NCBI GenBank assembly: GCA_963736055.1
Contig: CAVTNM010000008.1
Coordinates: 496,001 to 560,000 of the forward strand
Direction of reading: 5' to 3'
Length of the DNA: 64,000 nucleotides
From: AC-32 sp963736055
Lineage (GTDB): Bacteria; Actinomycetota; Thermoleophilia; Gaiellales; Gaiellaceae
Part shown: piece after piece, positions 36,038 through 45,518 of the stretch
Layout: each line of letters starts with the position of its first letter
Numbering within the stretch: the stretch's first letter is position 1
Made by a program: the position numbers and the translations under genes
Notes under the pieces: model-generated
Database searches by the model: none
Told to the model about the DNA's origin: nothing
What the model saw: the letters and a program-made list of their open reading frames with translations, nothing else

Positions 36038-37145
36038 ATGAAGATCCGCGCAGCCGTGCTCGAGGCGTTCGGGGCGCCGCTCGAGGTGCAGGAGCTCGAG
36101 CTGGCCGAGCCCAAGGCGGGCGAGGTGCTCGTCCGCCTGGTCGCCTGCGGCGTCTGCCACACCGACCTCTTCACCGCCTCCGGCGCCGACCCCTCGGGCT
36201 ACTCGCCGACCGTGCTCGGACACGAGGGCGCGGGCGTGGTCGAGCGCGTCGGCGAAGGCGTCACGTCGCTCCAGCCGGGCGACCACGTCGTCACGCTCTT
36301 CTCGCCGCAGTGCCGCGAGTGCGAGCACTGCCTGGACCCGCGGACGAACCTCTGCCTCGCGATCCGCGAGCAGCAGGGCCAGGGGTATCTCCCGGACGGG
36401 ACGACGCGGCTCTCGCGCGACGGGGAGCCGGTGCGGCACTTCATGGGCACCTCGACCTTCGCCGAGGCGACGGTGATGCCGGAGATCGCGCTCGCGAAGG
36501 TCAACCCGGAAGCGCCGCTCGACCGGGCGTGCCTCTTCGCCTGCGGCCTCTCGACCGGCCTCGGCGCCGCGATGAACACCGCGAAGGTGACTCCGGGCTC
36601 CACCTGCGTCGTCTTCGGTGCCGGCATGGTCGGCCTCGGCGCGGTCGCGGGGTGCCGCCTCCAGGGCGCCGAGCGCATCGTCTGCGTCGACCTCTCGGAC
36701 GAGCGGCTCGAGCTGGCCCGCGGCCAGGGAGCCACCGAGACGCACGTCGGCGGGCCCGGACACCGCGGAGATGATCGTCGAGCTGACCGGCGGCTTCGGC
36801 GCCGACTACACCTTCGAGGCGACGGGCAACGTCACGGTGATGCGGCAGGCGGTCGAGGCGGCGCGGATGGGCTGGGGACTCGCCACGGTGTGCGGCGTCG
36901 CGGGCAAGGGCGAGACGCTCGACGTCGTGCCGCGCTTCCTGATCACCGGCCGGCGCGTGGCGGGCTCGTCGTTCGGCGGGGTCAAGGGGCGCGACCAGGT
37001 GCCCGAGCTCGTCGAGCGCTGGCTCGCCGGCGAGATCGACGTCGACCCGTTCGTCTCCCACAAGCTGACCCTCGACGAGGTCAACCGCGGCTTCGAGCTG
37101 ATGGAGGCCCAGGACGGCATCCGCAGCGTGATCGACTTCGACTAG
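36038..37145 (+). CDS. Class III alcohol dehydrogenase (S-(hydroxymethyl)-thiol / formaldehyde dehydrogenase type), with frame change
   Basis: A zinc-dependent MDR enzyme of about 369 residues. The catalytic zinc site is GVCHTDLF and LGHEGAGVVE; the structural zinc cysteines are in PQCRECEHCLDPRTNLC; the substrate loop MGTSTFAEATV is typical of the FrmA/AdhC class. The NAD motif is VFGAGMVGLGAV. Near 36755 the frame changes, and the C-terminal half resumes as DTAEMIVELTGGFGADYTFE, SSFGGVKGRDQVPELV and IRSVIDFD. It would oxidise the S-hydroxymethyl adduct of glutathione, mycothiol or another thiol. Two GTAACAG palindromes precede it. Confidence 0.85.
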
Positions 37146-37480
37146 CTCGGCTTCAGAGGGTCGTGACCCCAGTTCAGCAGGGAGTAGCGCCAGCGCGTGT
37201 CCGTCACGTCGTGGCGAGGCCGCTGCGCCAGATGGCGGTGGACGTACCCGACGACTTTCCGCATGTGCCGGTAGTCGTCCGTCGTCAGATCCCCATCCGC
37301 CTTGCGCAGCAGCGAGACGATCCGCCGACCGGAGGCGTGGCCGACAGACTCGCCGCCGTCGCGCTTGAAGCCGACGGCCCGGGACTCGTCCGTCCCCAAC
37401 CACGCCTCGAGCTCCACGTCGGCCAGGTTCACGACCTCGTGGAACTGGAGCCAGATTCGTCTGCGTTCTTCGTCGGTCAT
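37142..37480 (-). CDS. DUF3140 family protein
   Basis: A 112-residue protein reading RRRIWLQFHEVVNLADVELE, WLGTDESRAVGFKR, SVGHASGRRIVSLLRK and YVHRHLAQRP, the pattern of DUF3140. It is small, charged and cytoplasmic with no known reaction. Its last four bases overlap the end of the convergent dehydrogenase gene. Confidence 0.87.
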   Translation of the reverse strand: MTDEERRRIWLQFHEVVNLADVELEAWLGTDESRAVGFKRDGGESVGHASGRRIVSLLRKADGDLTTDDYRHMRKVVGYVHRHLAQRPRHDVTDTRWRYSLLNWGHDPLKPS

Positions 37481-37490
37481 CGGTCATCCG

Positions 37491-37520
37491 CGAGGGCCCG
37501 GTCGGCAGACCGAGCCCTCG
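37491..37520 (-). terminator. Terminator hairpin after the fasciclin gene
   Basis: CGAGGGCCCGGTC pairs with GACCGAGCCCTCG (13 bp, one mismatch) around a GGCA loop, 18 bases beyond the fasciclin stop codon on the minus strand. Confidence 0.75.
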
Positions 37521-37538
37521 CGTGCCCCTGGATGAGCT

Positions 37539-38048
37539 TCAGCTCGTCGGCGGGATCAGCACCCGGTTGATGACGTGAATGACGCCGTTCGAGGCCGAAA
37601 CGTTCGGCTTCACGACCCTGGCGCCGTTGACGTAGACCATGCCCCCGCTGACGCGGATCCGGACGGCCGCCCCGTTCAACGTCTTGGCCGAGCGCAGCTT
37701 CGCCACTTTCGCGGCCGTTACGCGACCGCCGACGACGTGGTAGAGCAGAACCGCGCGCAGCTTCGCCTTGTCGGCGGCGAGCTGCCGGAGCGTCGCCTTC
37801 GGCACCTTCGCGAACGCGGCGTCCGTCGGGGCGAAGACGGTGAAGCGAGCCTTGCCGGACAGAGTCTTCGCGAGACCCGCCTGCTTGACGAGCGCGACGA
37901 GCGTCTTGAACTGCCCGGCCGCCACCGCCGTCTGGACGAGATTCCGCTTGGCGGCGCTCGGGGTGCTCGTGGCGGCGGGCGCGCCTGCCGCCACGGCCGC
38001 GACTGCAGTTGCGAGCAGTGCGGCTGTGGTGAGTCGTAGCTTGGTCAT
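37539..38048 (-). CDS. Exported fasciclin (FAS1) domain protein
   Basis: The protein is 169 residues. A signal peptide (LRLTTAALLATAVAAVAAGA) is followed by one FAS1 domain: FKTLVALVKQAGLAKTLSG, the H1 motif FTVFAPTDAAFAKVP, LLYHVVGGRV (the YH motif), and the H2-like NGVIHVINRVLIPP. FAS1 proteins mediate adhesion or bind small molecules at the cell surface. It starts with ATG after AGGAGAAAAGG and lies just downstream of the DUF378 gene, probably in one transcript from the CarH-type operator region. Confidence 0.92.
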   Translation of the reverse strand: MTKLRLTTAALLATAVAAVAAGAPAATSTPSAAKRNLVQTAVAAGQFKTLVALVKQAGLAKTLSGKARFTVFAPTDAAFAKVPKATLRQLAADKAKLRAVLLYHVVGGRVTAAKVAKLRSAKTLNGAAVRIRVSGGMVYVNGARVVKPNVSASNGVIHVINRVLIPPTS

Positions 38049-38069
38049 TCCTTTTCTCCTCTCCTTGTG

Positions 38070-38318
38070 TTAGCTCTGCGGGGCGAACGTCGTGGACGTG
38101 CGGGCGCTCCGATGCCGCCTGAGCGCGGCCAGCCGCGCGGCCCCGTAGACGGCGGCCAGGCCGACGAGCCCGTAGACGATGCGGCTGGCGGCGTTCGTCT
38201 GACCGAAGTCGAGCCCGAAGATCCATGCCACGAGGTCAAACTCGGCGATGGCGACGAGGCCCCAGTTGAGCCCGCCGACGATCACCAAGGCCGCCGCGAG
38301 TAGGTCGATCCGTTCCAT
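38070..38318 (-). CDS. DUF378 family membrane protein
   Basis: The 82-residue protein is a typical DUF378 member: two membrane helices (LLAAALVIVGGLNWGLVAIA and RIVYGLVGLAAVYGAARLA) with the GGLNWGL signature. The function is unknown. AAAGGAGGAACAGG precedes the ATG. It is the first gene transcribed leftwards from the divergent region shared with the CarH-type regulator. Confidence 0.88.
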   Translation of the reverse strand: MERIDLLAAALVIVGGLNWGLVAIAEFDLVAWIFGLDFGQTNAASRIVYGLVGLAAVYGAARLAALRRHRSARTSTTFAPQS

Positions 38319-38329
38319 CCTGTTCCTCC

Positions 38330-38404
38330 TTTGTCTAGGTTTCGTCCAGACTCTAGCCGCATACTCTCGGGTTTGTCAAATCTTTGTCCAGATCCTGTAC
38401 AGTG
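38330..38404. promoter_or_regulatory. Divergent promoter with 11-bp direct repeats, candidate CarH-type operator
   Basis: Three 11-bp units run in tandem (TTTGTCAAATC, TTTGTCCAGAT, CCTGTACAGTG; 38372-38404), and two more related units (TTTGTCTAGGT, TTCGTCCAGAC) occupy 38330-38351. Tandem 11-bp repeats are how Thermus CarH binds DNA as a tetramer. TTGTCA and TGTACA, 16 bases apart, also look like a -35/-10 pair, so bound repressor would cover the promoter. The implied transcript starts near the ATG at 38411 and may be leaderless. Confidence 0.55.
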
Positions 38405-38410
38405 AACGCA

Positions 38411-39299
38411 ATGACTGAGGCTGGACATCTGCGGATCGGCGAGCTGAGCAGGCGCACGGGCACGAGCGTCGACCTCTTGCGGGCCTGGGAGAAGCGCTAC
38501 GGCCTGCTCGACCCTGATCGCTCGGACGGAGGCTTCCGCCTCTACTCCGACGAGGACGTCGGGCGAGTGCGCGCGATGCAGGCCCACCTGGCCGACGGGC
38601 TCGCAGCCGCCGAGGCCGCCCGGCGAGCGCTCGAGAACGGCGGACCCGAAGCCGGCGGGGGCAACCTGATCGAGCAGTCCAGGCGTGAGCTCGCGGACGC
38701 CCTCGCAAGCTTCGCGGAAGGCAGGGCCAACGCGGTGCTGGACCGGCTGCTCGGCGCTCTCAGCCTCGACACGGTGCTCGGCGAGGTCGTGCTTCCGTAC
38801 CTGCACGAGCTCGGCGAGGCCTGGGCGCGCGGCGACGCCAGCGTCGCGCAGGAGCACTTCGCGAGCAATTTCTTCCGGGGCAGGCTATTCGGGCTCGGCC
38901 GCGGCTGGGGCGAGGGGACCGGCCCGCACGCGCTCCTCGCGTGTCCGCCCCGGGAGCAGCACGATCTCGGGCTGATCGCCTTCGGCCTCGCGCTCCGCAA
39001 CCGGGGCTGGCGGATCACCTACCTCGGACAGGACACACCGCTCTCGACGCTCGAGCAGGAGGCGCGCGAGCTGCAGCCGGACCGGGTAGTGGTCGCCGCG
39101 TCCACTCCCGAGCGACTCGAGGACGTCTTGGCGGACCTCGCGAAGCTGGCGCAGGCCGCGCCGCTCTCGCTCGCAGGAGCAGGTGCCTCGTCAGAGCTTG
39201 CCGGGAAGGCCGGGGCGGCGCTGCATCGAAGACGATCCGGTCAGCGGGGCGGAGCGTCTGACTCGGGAGCTTCGAGCAGGCGCTCGATCGCGGACCTGA
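38411..39299 (+). CDS. carH: CarH-type MerR regulator with adenosylcobalamin-binding domain, frame change near end
   Basis: The protein has an N-terminal MerR helix-turn-helix (LRIGELSRRTGTSVDLLRAW, EKRYGLLDPDRSDGGFRLY). The B12-type helical bundle has the CarH light-sensor signature W-x9-EH (Trp138, Glu148, His149), and the Rossmann B12 domain has the E-x-H cobalt-ligand motif (Glu182, His184 in REQHDLG). Near 39222 the frame changes; the proper end is EDDPVSGAERLTREL, about 295 residues in all. Characterised CarH proteins repress genes in the dark with adenosyl-B12 and release DNA on light. Here the likely targets are its own gene and the divergent DUF378/fasciclin pair. Confidence 0.83.
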
Positions 39300-39999
39300 C
39301 CTGCGGCCACTCGGAGGCGAGCGGGTCGATCGGCTCGAAGTGTCCGGCTCCCTCGAGCGAGACCAGCTCGGCCTCGCCGCCCGCGGCCTCGACGTAGCGC
39401 TCGCTCATCGGGTACGGGACGCTCTCGTCAGCAGTGCCGTGGATCACGATCTGCGGGACTCCGAGGGGGAGCAATTCCAGGGGCGACCCGTCGGCGAAGT
39501 GCTCGGGCGCCATGAACTGCGCGGGCGCGCCGTCGGGGCCGGTGCGGGCGACCGACTCGCGCACGTCGGAGACCGGTGCCAGGGCAACGACCGGCAACTG
39601 CGCCTGCTTCCCCGCCCAGAGTGCGAGCTGCCCGCCGGCCGAGTGGCCGACGAGCACGACGCGCGCCTGGTCGACCGGCAGTCCGCGCACGAACTGGACG
39701 GCGAGCGCGATGTCCTCGCCCGCGGCCGGCCAGCCGCCGCCCGGGACTCCCACGCTCCGGTACTCGACATTCCAGGTCGCGATCCCGGCCTCGGTCAGCG
39801 CGTGACACATGTGCCCCGTGTGGATCAGGTTGTAGGTCGCCTTCCAGTACCCGCCGTGGAGCACGATCGCCAGCGGCGGGCTCGGGCTGCCTGGGAGCCG
39901 CAGGTCGCCGAACTGGAGTGGCTCCGGCCCGTAGGCGAGCCGCTCGTCCGCGGGAGGAGGCGGCGGGTCGGTGAGGATGTCCTCGCTGTTCCGGCTCAC
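39241..39999 (-). CDS. Alpha/beta hydrolase (BD-FAE/esterase-lipase type)
   Basis: A GTG start overlapping the phosphatase stop (GTGA) gives 252 residues. LAIVLHGGYWKA is the HGG oxyanion motif of the hormone-sensitive-lipase/BD-FAE group, VVLVGHSAGGQLAL the nucleophile elbow, VIHGTADESVP the acid and EGAGHFEPI the histidine. It is cytoplasmic, and the substrate is probably an ester or amide of a small metabolite. Its 3' end overlaps the end of the CarH-type gene on the other strand by about 60 bases. Confidence 0.87.
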   Translation of the reverse strand: MSRNSEDILTDPPPPPADERLAYGPEPLQFGDLRLPGSPSPPLAIVLHGGYWKATYNLIHTGHMCHALTEAGIATWNVEYRSVGVPGGGWPAAGEDIALAVQFVRGLPVDQARVVLVGHSAGGQLALWAGKQAQLPVVALAPVSDVRESVARTGPDGAPAQFMAPEHFADGSPLELLPLGVPQIVIHGTADESVPYPMSERYVEAAGGEAELVSLEGAGHFEPIDPLASEWPQVRSAIERLLEAPESDAPPR

Positions 40000-40556
40000 G
40001 GCTCGGCGTTCCAGCTGCGGATGACGGGCTGCTCCCGTTCGTAGCCGAGCGTGCTGAGCGTGCCTGCGTCGAGCGCGAAGAGGCGCCCGTCTTGCGGGTC
40101 GAGGTCGAGCCAGCGCGCCGCGAGCACGCGCAACAGGTGGCCGTGGGCGAAGATGAGCACGTCGCCCTCGACAGCGCGGATCTCGCCGATGACGCGGTCG
40201 GCCCGTGCCCCGACCTGGTCGACGCTCTCGCCGTCGGGCGCGCCGTAGCGCCAGATCGTCCAGTCCGGGATCTCCTCGCGGATCTCGGCGGTGCGGCGGC
40301 CCTCGTAGTCGCCGTAGTCCCACTCCTTCAGGTCGTCTCGCAGCTCGGGCTCGAACCCGGCCAGGTGGGCCGTCTCCAGCGCGCGGCGAAGCGGGCTCGA
40401 GAGCACCAGCGCAAACTCTCGGCCGGCCAGAACGCCGGCCAGACGGCGCGCTTGCTGCTCGCCCTTCTCGGTCAGCGGCACGTCGGTGCTGCCGGTGTGC
40501 TTCAGCTCCCGGCTCCACTCGGTCTCGCCGTGACGGACGAGCACGACCTCCTGCAT
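39996..40556 (-). CDS. Histidine phosphatase family (phosphoglycerate-mutase-like) protein
   Basis: The start MQEVVLVRHGETEW places the RHGE catalytic motif at residues 8-11. PLTEKGEQQARRLAG, SSPLRRALETA and the late FAHGHLLRVLAARWL complete the family pattern. The protein is 186 residues. Members dephosphorylate sugars, nucleotides or cofactors such as alpha-ribazole phosphate. It is coupled by a four-base overlap to the hydrolase gene and is divergent from the decarboxylase gene. Confidence 0.9.
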   Translation of the reverse strand: MQEVVLVRHGETEWSRELKHTGSTDVPLTEKGEQQARRLAGVLAGREFALVLSSPLRRALETAHLAGFEPELRDDLKEWDYGDYEGRRTAEIREEIPDWTIWRYGAPDGESVDQVGARADRVIGEIRAVEGDVLIFAHGHLLRVLAARWLDLDPQDGRLFALDAGTLSTLGYEREQPVIRSWNAEP

Positions 40557-40617
40557 CGGCGGAGCTTGCCATTGTCGTGTCGGGCTCGCAGGCTCTCCGT
40601 CTGGGAGGATCATCCCC

Positions 40618-42488
40618 GTGGAGGGGGCTCCACTGCACAAGGATCCACTCGCGCTCGACGGCGACACCATGCGAGCGCTGGGCTACCGCACCGTCGACCT
40701 GCTCGTGGAGTGGCTCGAGCGCGAGTCACCGCCCGTCCGCCGCGCCGCCCCGGGGGAGATGCGGGAACGCCTTCACGGGCCGCCGCCGGAGGAGCCGGAG
40801 CCGTTCGAGCAGATCCTCGAGGGCCTGCGGCGCGACGTGCTCCCCTTCTCCAGCCGCGACGGCCATCCCCGTTTCTTCGGCTTCGTCCCCTTCGACGCCA
40901 CCTGGCCGGGCGCGCTGGGCGACCTGATCGCGAGTGCCTGCAACCTCTACGTGGGCTCCTGGATGGAATCGGCCGGGCCGAGCCAGGTCGAGCTCGAGAT
41001 CCTCGGCTGGTTCAAGGAGTGGATCGGCTACCCGGAGCGGGCCGCGGGCGCGCTCGTGAGCGGCGGCTCGGCCGGAAACCTGACCGCGCTCGCCTGCGCG
41101 CGGGAGACCCGGGCCGGCCCGATGCGAGAGGACCTCGTGCTGTACGTCTCCGACCAGGCCCACTCGTCGGTGGCCCGCGCGGCGCGGATTCTCGGCTTCC
41201 GTCCCGGCCAGGTACGCGTGCTGCCTGCCGATTCGGCGTTCCGTCTCGACCCCGAAACGCTGCGCGCGGCGATGGAGGCCGACGCCGCGGCCGGGCGAAC
41301 ACCCTTCCTCGTCGCGGCGAACGCGGGCACGACAAACTCGGGCGCGGTCGACCCGCTTCCGGGGCTGGCGGAGGTGTGTCGCGAGCACGACGTGTGGCTG
41401 CACGTCGACGGCGCCTACGGCGGGTTCGCGGTGCTGGCCGACCCTGAGCTGCTGCCCGGGCTGGAGCTGGCCGACTCGATCACCCTCGACCCGCACAAGT
41501 GGCTCTACCAGCCGTTCGAGTGCGGCTGCGTGCTCGTGCGCGAGGGGCCGGCCCTGCGGGCGGCCTTCGAGATCCTCCCCGACTACCTCCGCGACGCCGA
41601 GGCGGCCGAGGAGGAGGTCAACTTCTGCGACCTCGGCTTGCAGCTGACCCGCTCGGCGCGCGCGCTGAAGCTCTGGGTGTCGCTGCGCTTCTTCGGGCTC
41701 GAGGCGTTCCGCACGGCGATCAGGCGATCGCTGGAGCTGGCCGCGGCCGCCGCTCGCCGAGTCGAGGCCAGCGACTCGCTGGAGCTGATGGCTCCGCCGT
41801 CGCTCGGCATCGTCTGCTTCCGCCGCCGCTATCTCGACGACCGAGAGAACGCCGGCCTCGCCGCGGCGCTCGAGGCGAGCGGGATCGGGCTCGTCTCCTC
41901 GACACGGCTGCAGGGGCGGCTCGCCCTTCGTCTCTGCGTGCTCAACCACAGCAGCACTCCCGAGGACGTGGAGAAGGTGCTGGGCTTCCTCGAGACGGCC
42001 GAGCCCCAGGCGGACCCGCCCGCCCGCTACGAGCGCCACCCGCCGATCGTGAGCAGCTGGCCGGGCCTGCCCGAGGCGGACATTCCCTCGTTACGCGCGC
42101 TGCCACTGTTCGCCGAGCTGGAGCCGGACCAGGCGGCCCTGGTCGGCAAGCAGGCCTCGCTTCGCGAGGCGCCGGCCGGGGAGACGGTGGTCGAGCAGTG
42201 GAGCCTGGGCCGCGACTTCTACGTCATCCTCGACGGGACGGTCGAGGTCTCGGTCGACGGCGAGCATGCGCGCGACCTCGGCCCGGGAGAGTTCTTCGGC
42301 GAGCTGACCGCGCTGGACTGGGGCGCCGGGTTCGCCTATCCGCGGCTCGCCTCGGTGCGGGCGACCTCGCCGCTGCGCCTGCTCGTCTTCGCGGACGGAA
42401 AGCTCGGCGGAGCTCGTGCGCCGCTATCCGAGCGTCGAGCGGCAGGTGCGGGACGCCGTCGCCGAGCGGCTGCCGCGGCACGCGTGAG
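40618..42488 (+). CDS. PLP-dependent group II amino-acid decarboxylase with C-terminal cyclic-nucleotide-binding domain (frame change near end)
   Basis: A GTG start gives about 623 residues. The decarboxylase part (about 1-465) has SGGSAGNLTAL, HVDGAYGGFA (PLP-nitrogen Asp) and LDPHKWLYQP with Schiff-base Lys294; the substrate could be an aromatic amino acid, glutamate or arginine. Residues from about 490 form a cNMP-binding roll (LPLFAELEPDQAALVG, GRDFYVILDGTVEVSVDGE, GEFFGELTAL, RLASVRA) with the phosphate-cassette Glu and Arg present. An extra G near 42408 shifts the frame; the real end is RRYPSVERQVRDAVAERLPR with TGA overlapping the next GTG. Without this correction the frame runs on for 1,490 residues. 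Confidence 0.82.
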
Positions 42489-44125
42489 CCGGCTCGTCCG
42501 GACCCGAACGCTTCTCGGCGGCGTCTTTCGCAACCCGGACCTGCGGCGGGTCGAGCTCGCCTATGCCGGCTTCAACGCGGCCGAATGGGGCGTCTGGATC
42601 GCGATGCTCGTCTACGCCTACGAGCAGGGCGGGGCGACGACGGCGGGCCTCGTCGCCTTCGCGCAGCTGGTACCGGCCGGGCTGGCGGCTCCGTTCTCGG
42701 GCCTGCTGGCAGACCGCTACCGGCCGGCGCGCGTGCTTGCGCTCGGCTACGTCGCCCAGGCCCTCGCGATGGGCGCCACCGGCGCGACACTCCTCGCCGG
42801 CGGGCCGTCCCTGCTCGCCTACGCGCTGGCCGCGGTCGCGGCGACCTGCGTGACCGTGACACGGCCGACCCAGTCCGCGCTCGTCCCCGCACTGGCCCAC
42901 GTTCCCGACGAGCTGACCGCGACGAACGTCGTCTCCGGCTGGATCGAGTCGCTCAGCGTGCTCGTGGCGCCCGCGGCGACGGGTCTCCTGCTCGCCGTGG
43001 CCTCGCCGGGCTGGGTCTTCGCCTTCTTCGCCGTGGTCGCATTGATCGGTGCAAGGCTCGTCGCCCGCGTGCAGGGCCCGCCGCCCGCCGCCGAGGAGGC
43101 GCCGCCGCTCGACCAGGCGCTCGCCGGATTCCGCGTGTTGGCGAAGGAGCCGGGGACACGCGTCCTCGTGGGGCTGCTGGCCGGCCAGTTCGTGGCGATC
43201 GGAGCGCTGGACGTCCTCTACGTCGTGCTCGCGATCTCGGTCCTGGACCTCGGAGGCGCAGGAGCCGGCTACCTGAACGCGGCCTTCGGCGCGGGCGGTG
43301 TCGCGGGGGTCGCCGTGACCGTCGCGCTGATCGGGCGCAGGCGGCTCGTTCCGCCGCTCGTGCTCGGGGTCGTCGTCTGGGGGCTGGCCTTCGCTCTGCT
43401 CGGCGCCTGGCCCACGACGGCCTCGGCCCTGCTGCTCCTGGCGTGCGCCGGAGCCGCCCGCCCGCTGCTGGACGTCGCGGGCCGCACGATCCTGCAGCGG
43501 ACGGCTCCCGGAGATGTGCTCTCGCGCGTCTTCGGAGTGCTCGAGGGGCTCTCGATGGCCGGGCTCGCGGTCGGCTCGCTGCTGACGCCCGCGCTCGTGA
43601 GCCTGTTCGGCGCGCAGTGGGCGATCGTCGGCATCGGCACTCTGCTGCCGCTTGCGCTCCTGCTCTCGGGCCGGCACCTCGTCGAGATCGACCGCAAGGC
43701 CCCCGTGCCCGTCGTGGAGATCGCGCTCCTGCGCTCGCTGCCGCTGTTCGCTCCCCTGGGAGCGCCGGCGCTCGAAGGGCTCGCGCACGGGCTCGACGAG
43801 GTGGACGCGCCCGCGGGAACCGCGGTCGTCCGCGAGGGCGAGCCCGGCGACCGCTTCTACGTGGTCGCCGACGGCGAGCTCGAGGTCTCGCGCGCGGGAC
43901 GTCCAGTGCGGACGATCGGGCGCGGCGAGGGCTTCGGCGAGATCGCGCTGCTCGAGGACGTGCCGCGCACCGCCACGGTCACGGCACGCGCCGATGCCCG
44001 GCTCTACGCCCTCGACAAGCCGACCTTCGTGGCCAGCGTCTCGTCGCATCCACGTGCGGCAAGCGAGGCCGCGCGCCTTGTCGCGCGAGCGCCTGCCCTC
44101 GAAGCAGGCGACAATCGTCCCGTGA
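42485..44125 (+). CDS. MFS transporter with C-terminal cyclic-nucleotide-binding domain (frame change near end)
   Basis: The GTG start overlaps the decarboxylase stop (GTGA). Residues 1 to about 405 hold twelve membrane spans of the MFS_3/enterobactin-exporter type (GLLADRYRPARVLALGYVAQ, VTVTRPTQSALVPALAH, RTILQRTAPGDVLSRVFGV). From about 420 a cNMP-binding domain follows (LPLFAPLGAPALEGLA, GDRFYVVADGELEVSRAG, GEGFGEIALLEDVPRTATV) with canonical cassette Glu and Arg. A base change near 44088 hides the natural end (AERLPSKQATIVP, TGA overlapping the next GTG). It probably exports a product of the neighbouring enzymes under cyclic-nucleotide control (inference). Confidence 0.8.
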
Positions 44126-45090
44126 TCGATCCACTCGAGCGCTGGCGGCAGTACGGCGAGAAGCCCGACTACGCCGGCCTGCTCACCTACGGCGGGGCGC
44201 CGTACACGCAGGACCCGGCCGAGCTCGCCGGGTTCGACGTGGCGATCGTGGGAGCGCCCACGGACGACCTCGTCTCGGACCGTCCGGGAACGCGATTCGG
44301 GCCGCGGGCGATCAGGGCGGCGAGCTGCCCGCCCGGCCCGCACCTCGAGTCGAAGGTGGACGCGTTCGAGGAGCTGAAGATCGTGGACTTCGGCGATGCA
44401 GGGGTGCTTCCGGCCGACCCGGGCGCCTCGCACCAGGCGATCGCGGAGCTGGTCGAGCAGGTCCTGGACGCCGGCCTGTTGCCGATCGTGCTCGGCGGCG
44501 ACCACTCGATCGCGGAGCCGAACATCGTCGCGGTGGCGGCGCACCATGGGCCGGTCGGGCTCATCCAGTTCGACACGCACACCGACACCGGCCAGGAGGT
44601 GTTCGGCGTCGAGGTCTCGCACGGGACGCCGATGTTCAGGCTCGTCGACGCCGGCCGCGTCGCACCCGAGCGGTACGTTCAGATCGGCCTGCGCGGCTAC
44701 TGGCCCGGCGAGGAGACGTTCGCCTGGCAGGCCGAGCGGGGGATCACGAGCTTCTTCATGCACGACGTGCGCCGCGACGGGATCGAGGAGATCGTCGGGC
44801 GGACGCTGGCGATCGTGGGCGACGGGCCCGTCTACCTGACGGTCGACGTCGACGTGCTCGACCCCGCCTTCGCGCCCGGGACCGGCACGCCGGAGCCGGG
44901 CGGGATGACCTCGCCCGACCTGCTCTGGGCCTGCCGCACGATCGCCGCCGAGCTCGAGCTCGTCGGCGCGGAGGTGGTCGAGGTGATCCCGACGGCGGTG
45001 GGCTCGGCCGACATCACCGCTCTCGTCGCCGACCGGATCGTGCGCGAGATCCTCAACGGGATCGCGCTGCGTCGCCGAAGCGACGGCTGA
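44122..45090 (+). CDS. Agmatinase-family ureohydrolase
   Basis: The GTG start (VIDPLERWRQYGEKPDYAGL) overlaps the stop expected for the MFS gene. The 322-residue protein has all binuclear-manganese motifs of arginase/agmatinase: LGGDHSI, FDTHTDTG, and VDVDVLDPAFAPGTGTPEPGG. PGTRFGPRAIRAAS near the N-terminus is also typical. It would hydrolyse a guanidino group, for example agmatine to putrescine and urea, which suits a decarboxylase upstream that could make the amine. Arginine, guanidinobutyrate and other guanidines remain possible. Its 3' end overlaps the convergent DUF6328 gene. Confidence 0.88.
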   Translation: MIDPLERWRQYGEKPDYAGLLTYGGAPYTQDPAELAGFDVAIVGAPTDDLVSDRPGTRFGPRAIRAASCPPGPHLESKVDAFEELKIVDFGDAGVLPADPGASHQAIAELVEQVLDAGLLPIVLGGDHSIAEPNIVAVAAHHGPVGLIQFDTHTDTGQEVFGVEVSHGTPMFRLVDAGRVAPERYVQIGLRGYWPGEETFAWQAERGITSFFMHDVRRDGIEEIVGRTLAIVGDGPVYLTVDVDVLDPAFAPGTGTPEPGGMTSPDLLWACRTIAAELELVGAEVVEVIPTAVGSADITALVADRIVREILNGIALRRRSDG

Positions 45091-45518
45091 GCGGCAGGCC
45101 GTACCAGAACCAGGCGAACGCGCCGCGCGACCAGGGCGGTGGTGAGCGCCGCCCACCAGGACTTGAAGAGCAGGTCGGTGATCAGGAAGACCGCCGCGGT
45201 CATCCCGACCGCAAGGAAGGTCGTGCCGGCGATCGCGAGGCGGTTCGAGGTCCGAAGCATCTGCTCCTTGTCGCCCTCGCGCCAGCGCAGGCGGTGGTAG
45301 GCCGAGGGCGCGATCAGCAGGATCGACGCGGCGGCAGTGGCGAGGAAGGCGACGAAGAAGACGTCGCGCTGAAGATCCGTGACGCGCGTCCAGCCGTTGG
45401 CGAACGGGACCGCGAGCAGGAACGCGAACAGGACCTGCACCCCGGGGAGCGCGACCCGGAGCTCGTTCAGGAACTCGATCAGCTCGCGGTCGAGATCCTG
45501 GCCGCTCCGCTCGCTCAC
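45053..45518 (-). CDS. DUF6328-type membrane protein, with late frame change
   Basis: The protein reads LDRELIEFLNELRVALPGVQ, then membrane segments VLFAFLLAVPFANGW, VFFVAFLATAAASILLIAPS, LAIAGTTFLAVGMTAAVFLI and WWAALTTALVA. A change near 45128 leads to the proper end AFAWFWYGLPLSRRFGDAA. About 155 residues, four spans, function unknown. AYHRLRWREGDKEQMLRTSN between spans 2 and 3 is characteristic of the family. It overlaps cofE by four bases, so it is the last gene of the F420 operon. Confidence 0.8.

Noticed and set aside
40618..45090. A single 1,490-residue decarboxylase-transporter-agmatinase fusion
   Set aside because: Alternative frames restore natural C-termini (AVAERLPR and AERLPSKQATIVP) with TGA codons that overlap the next GTG starts. 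The continuous frame depends on two single-base changes.
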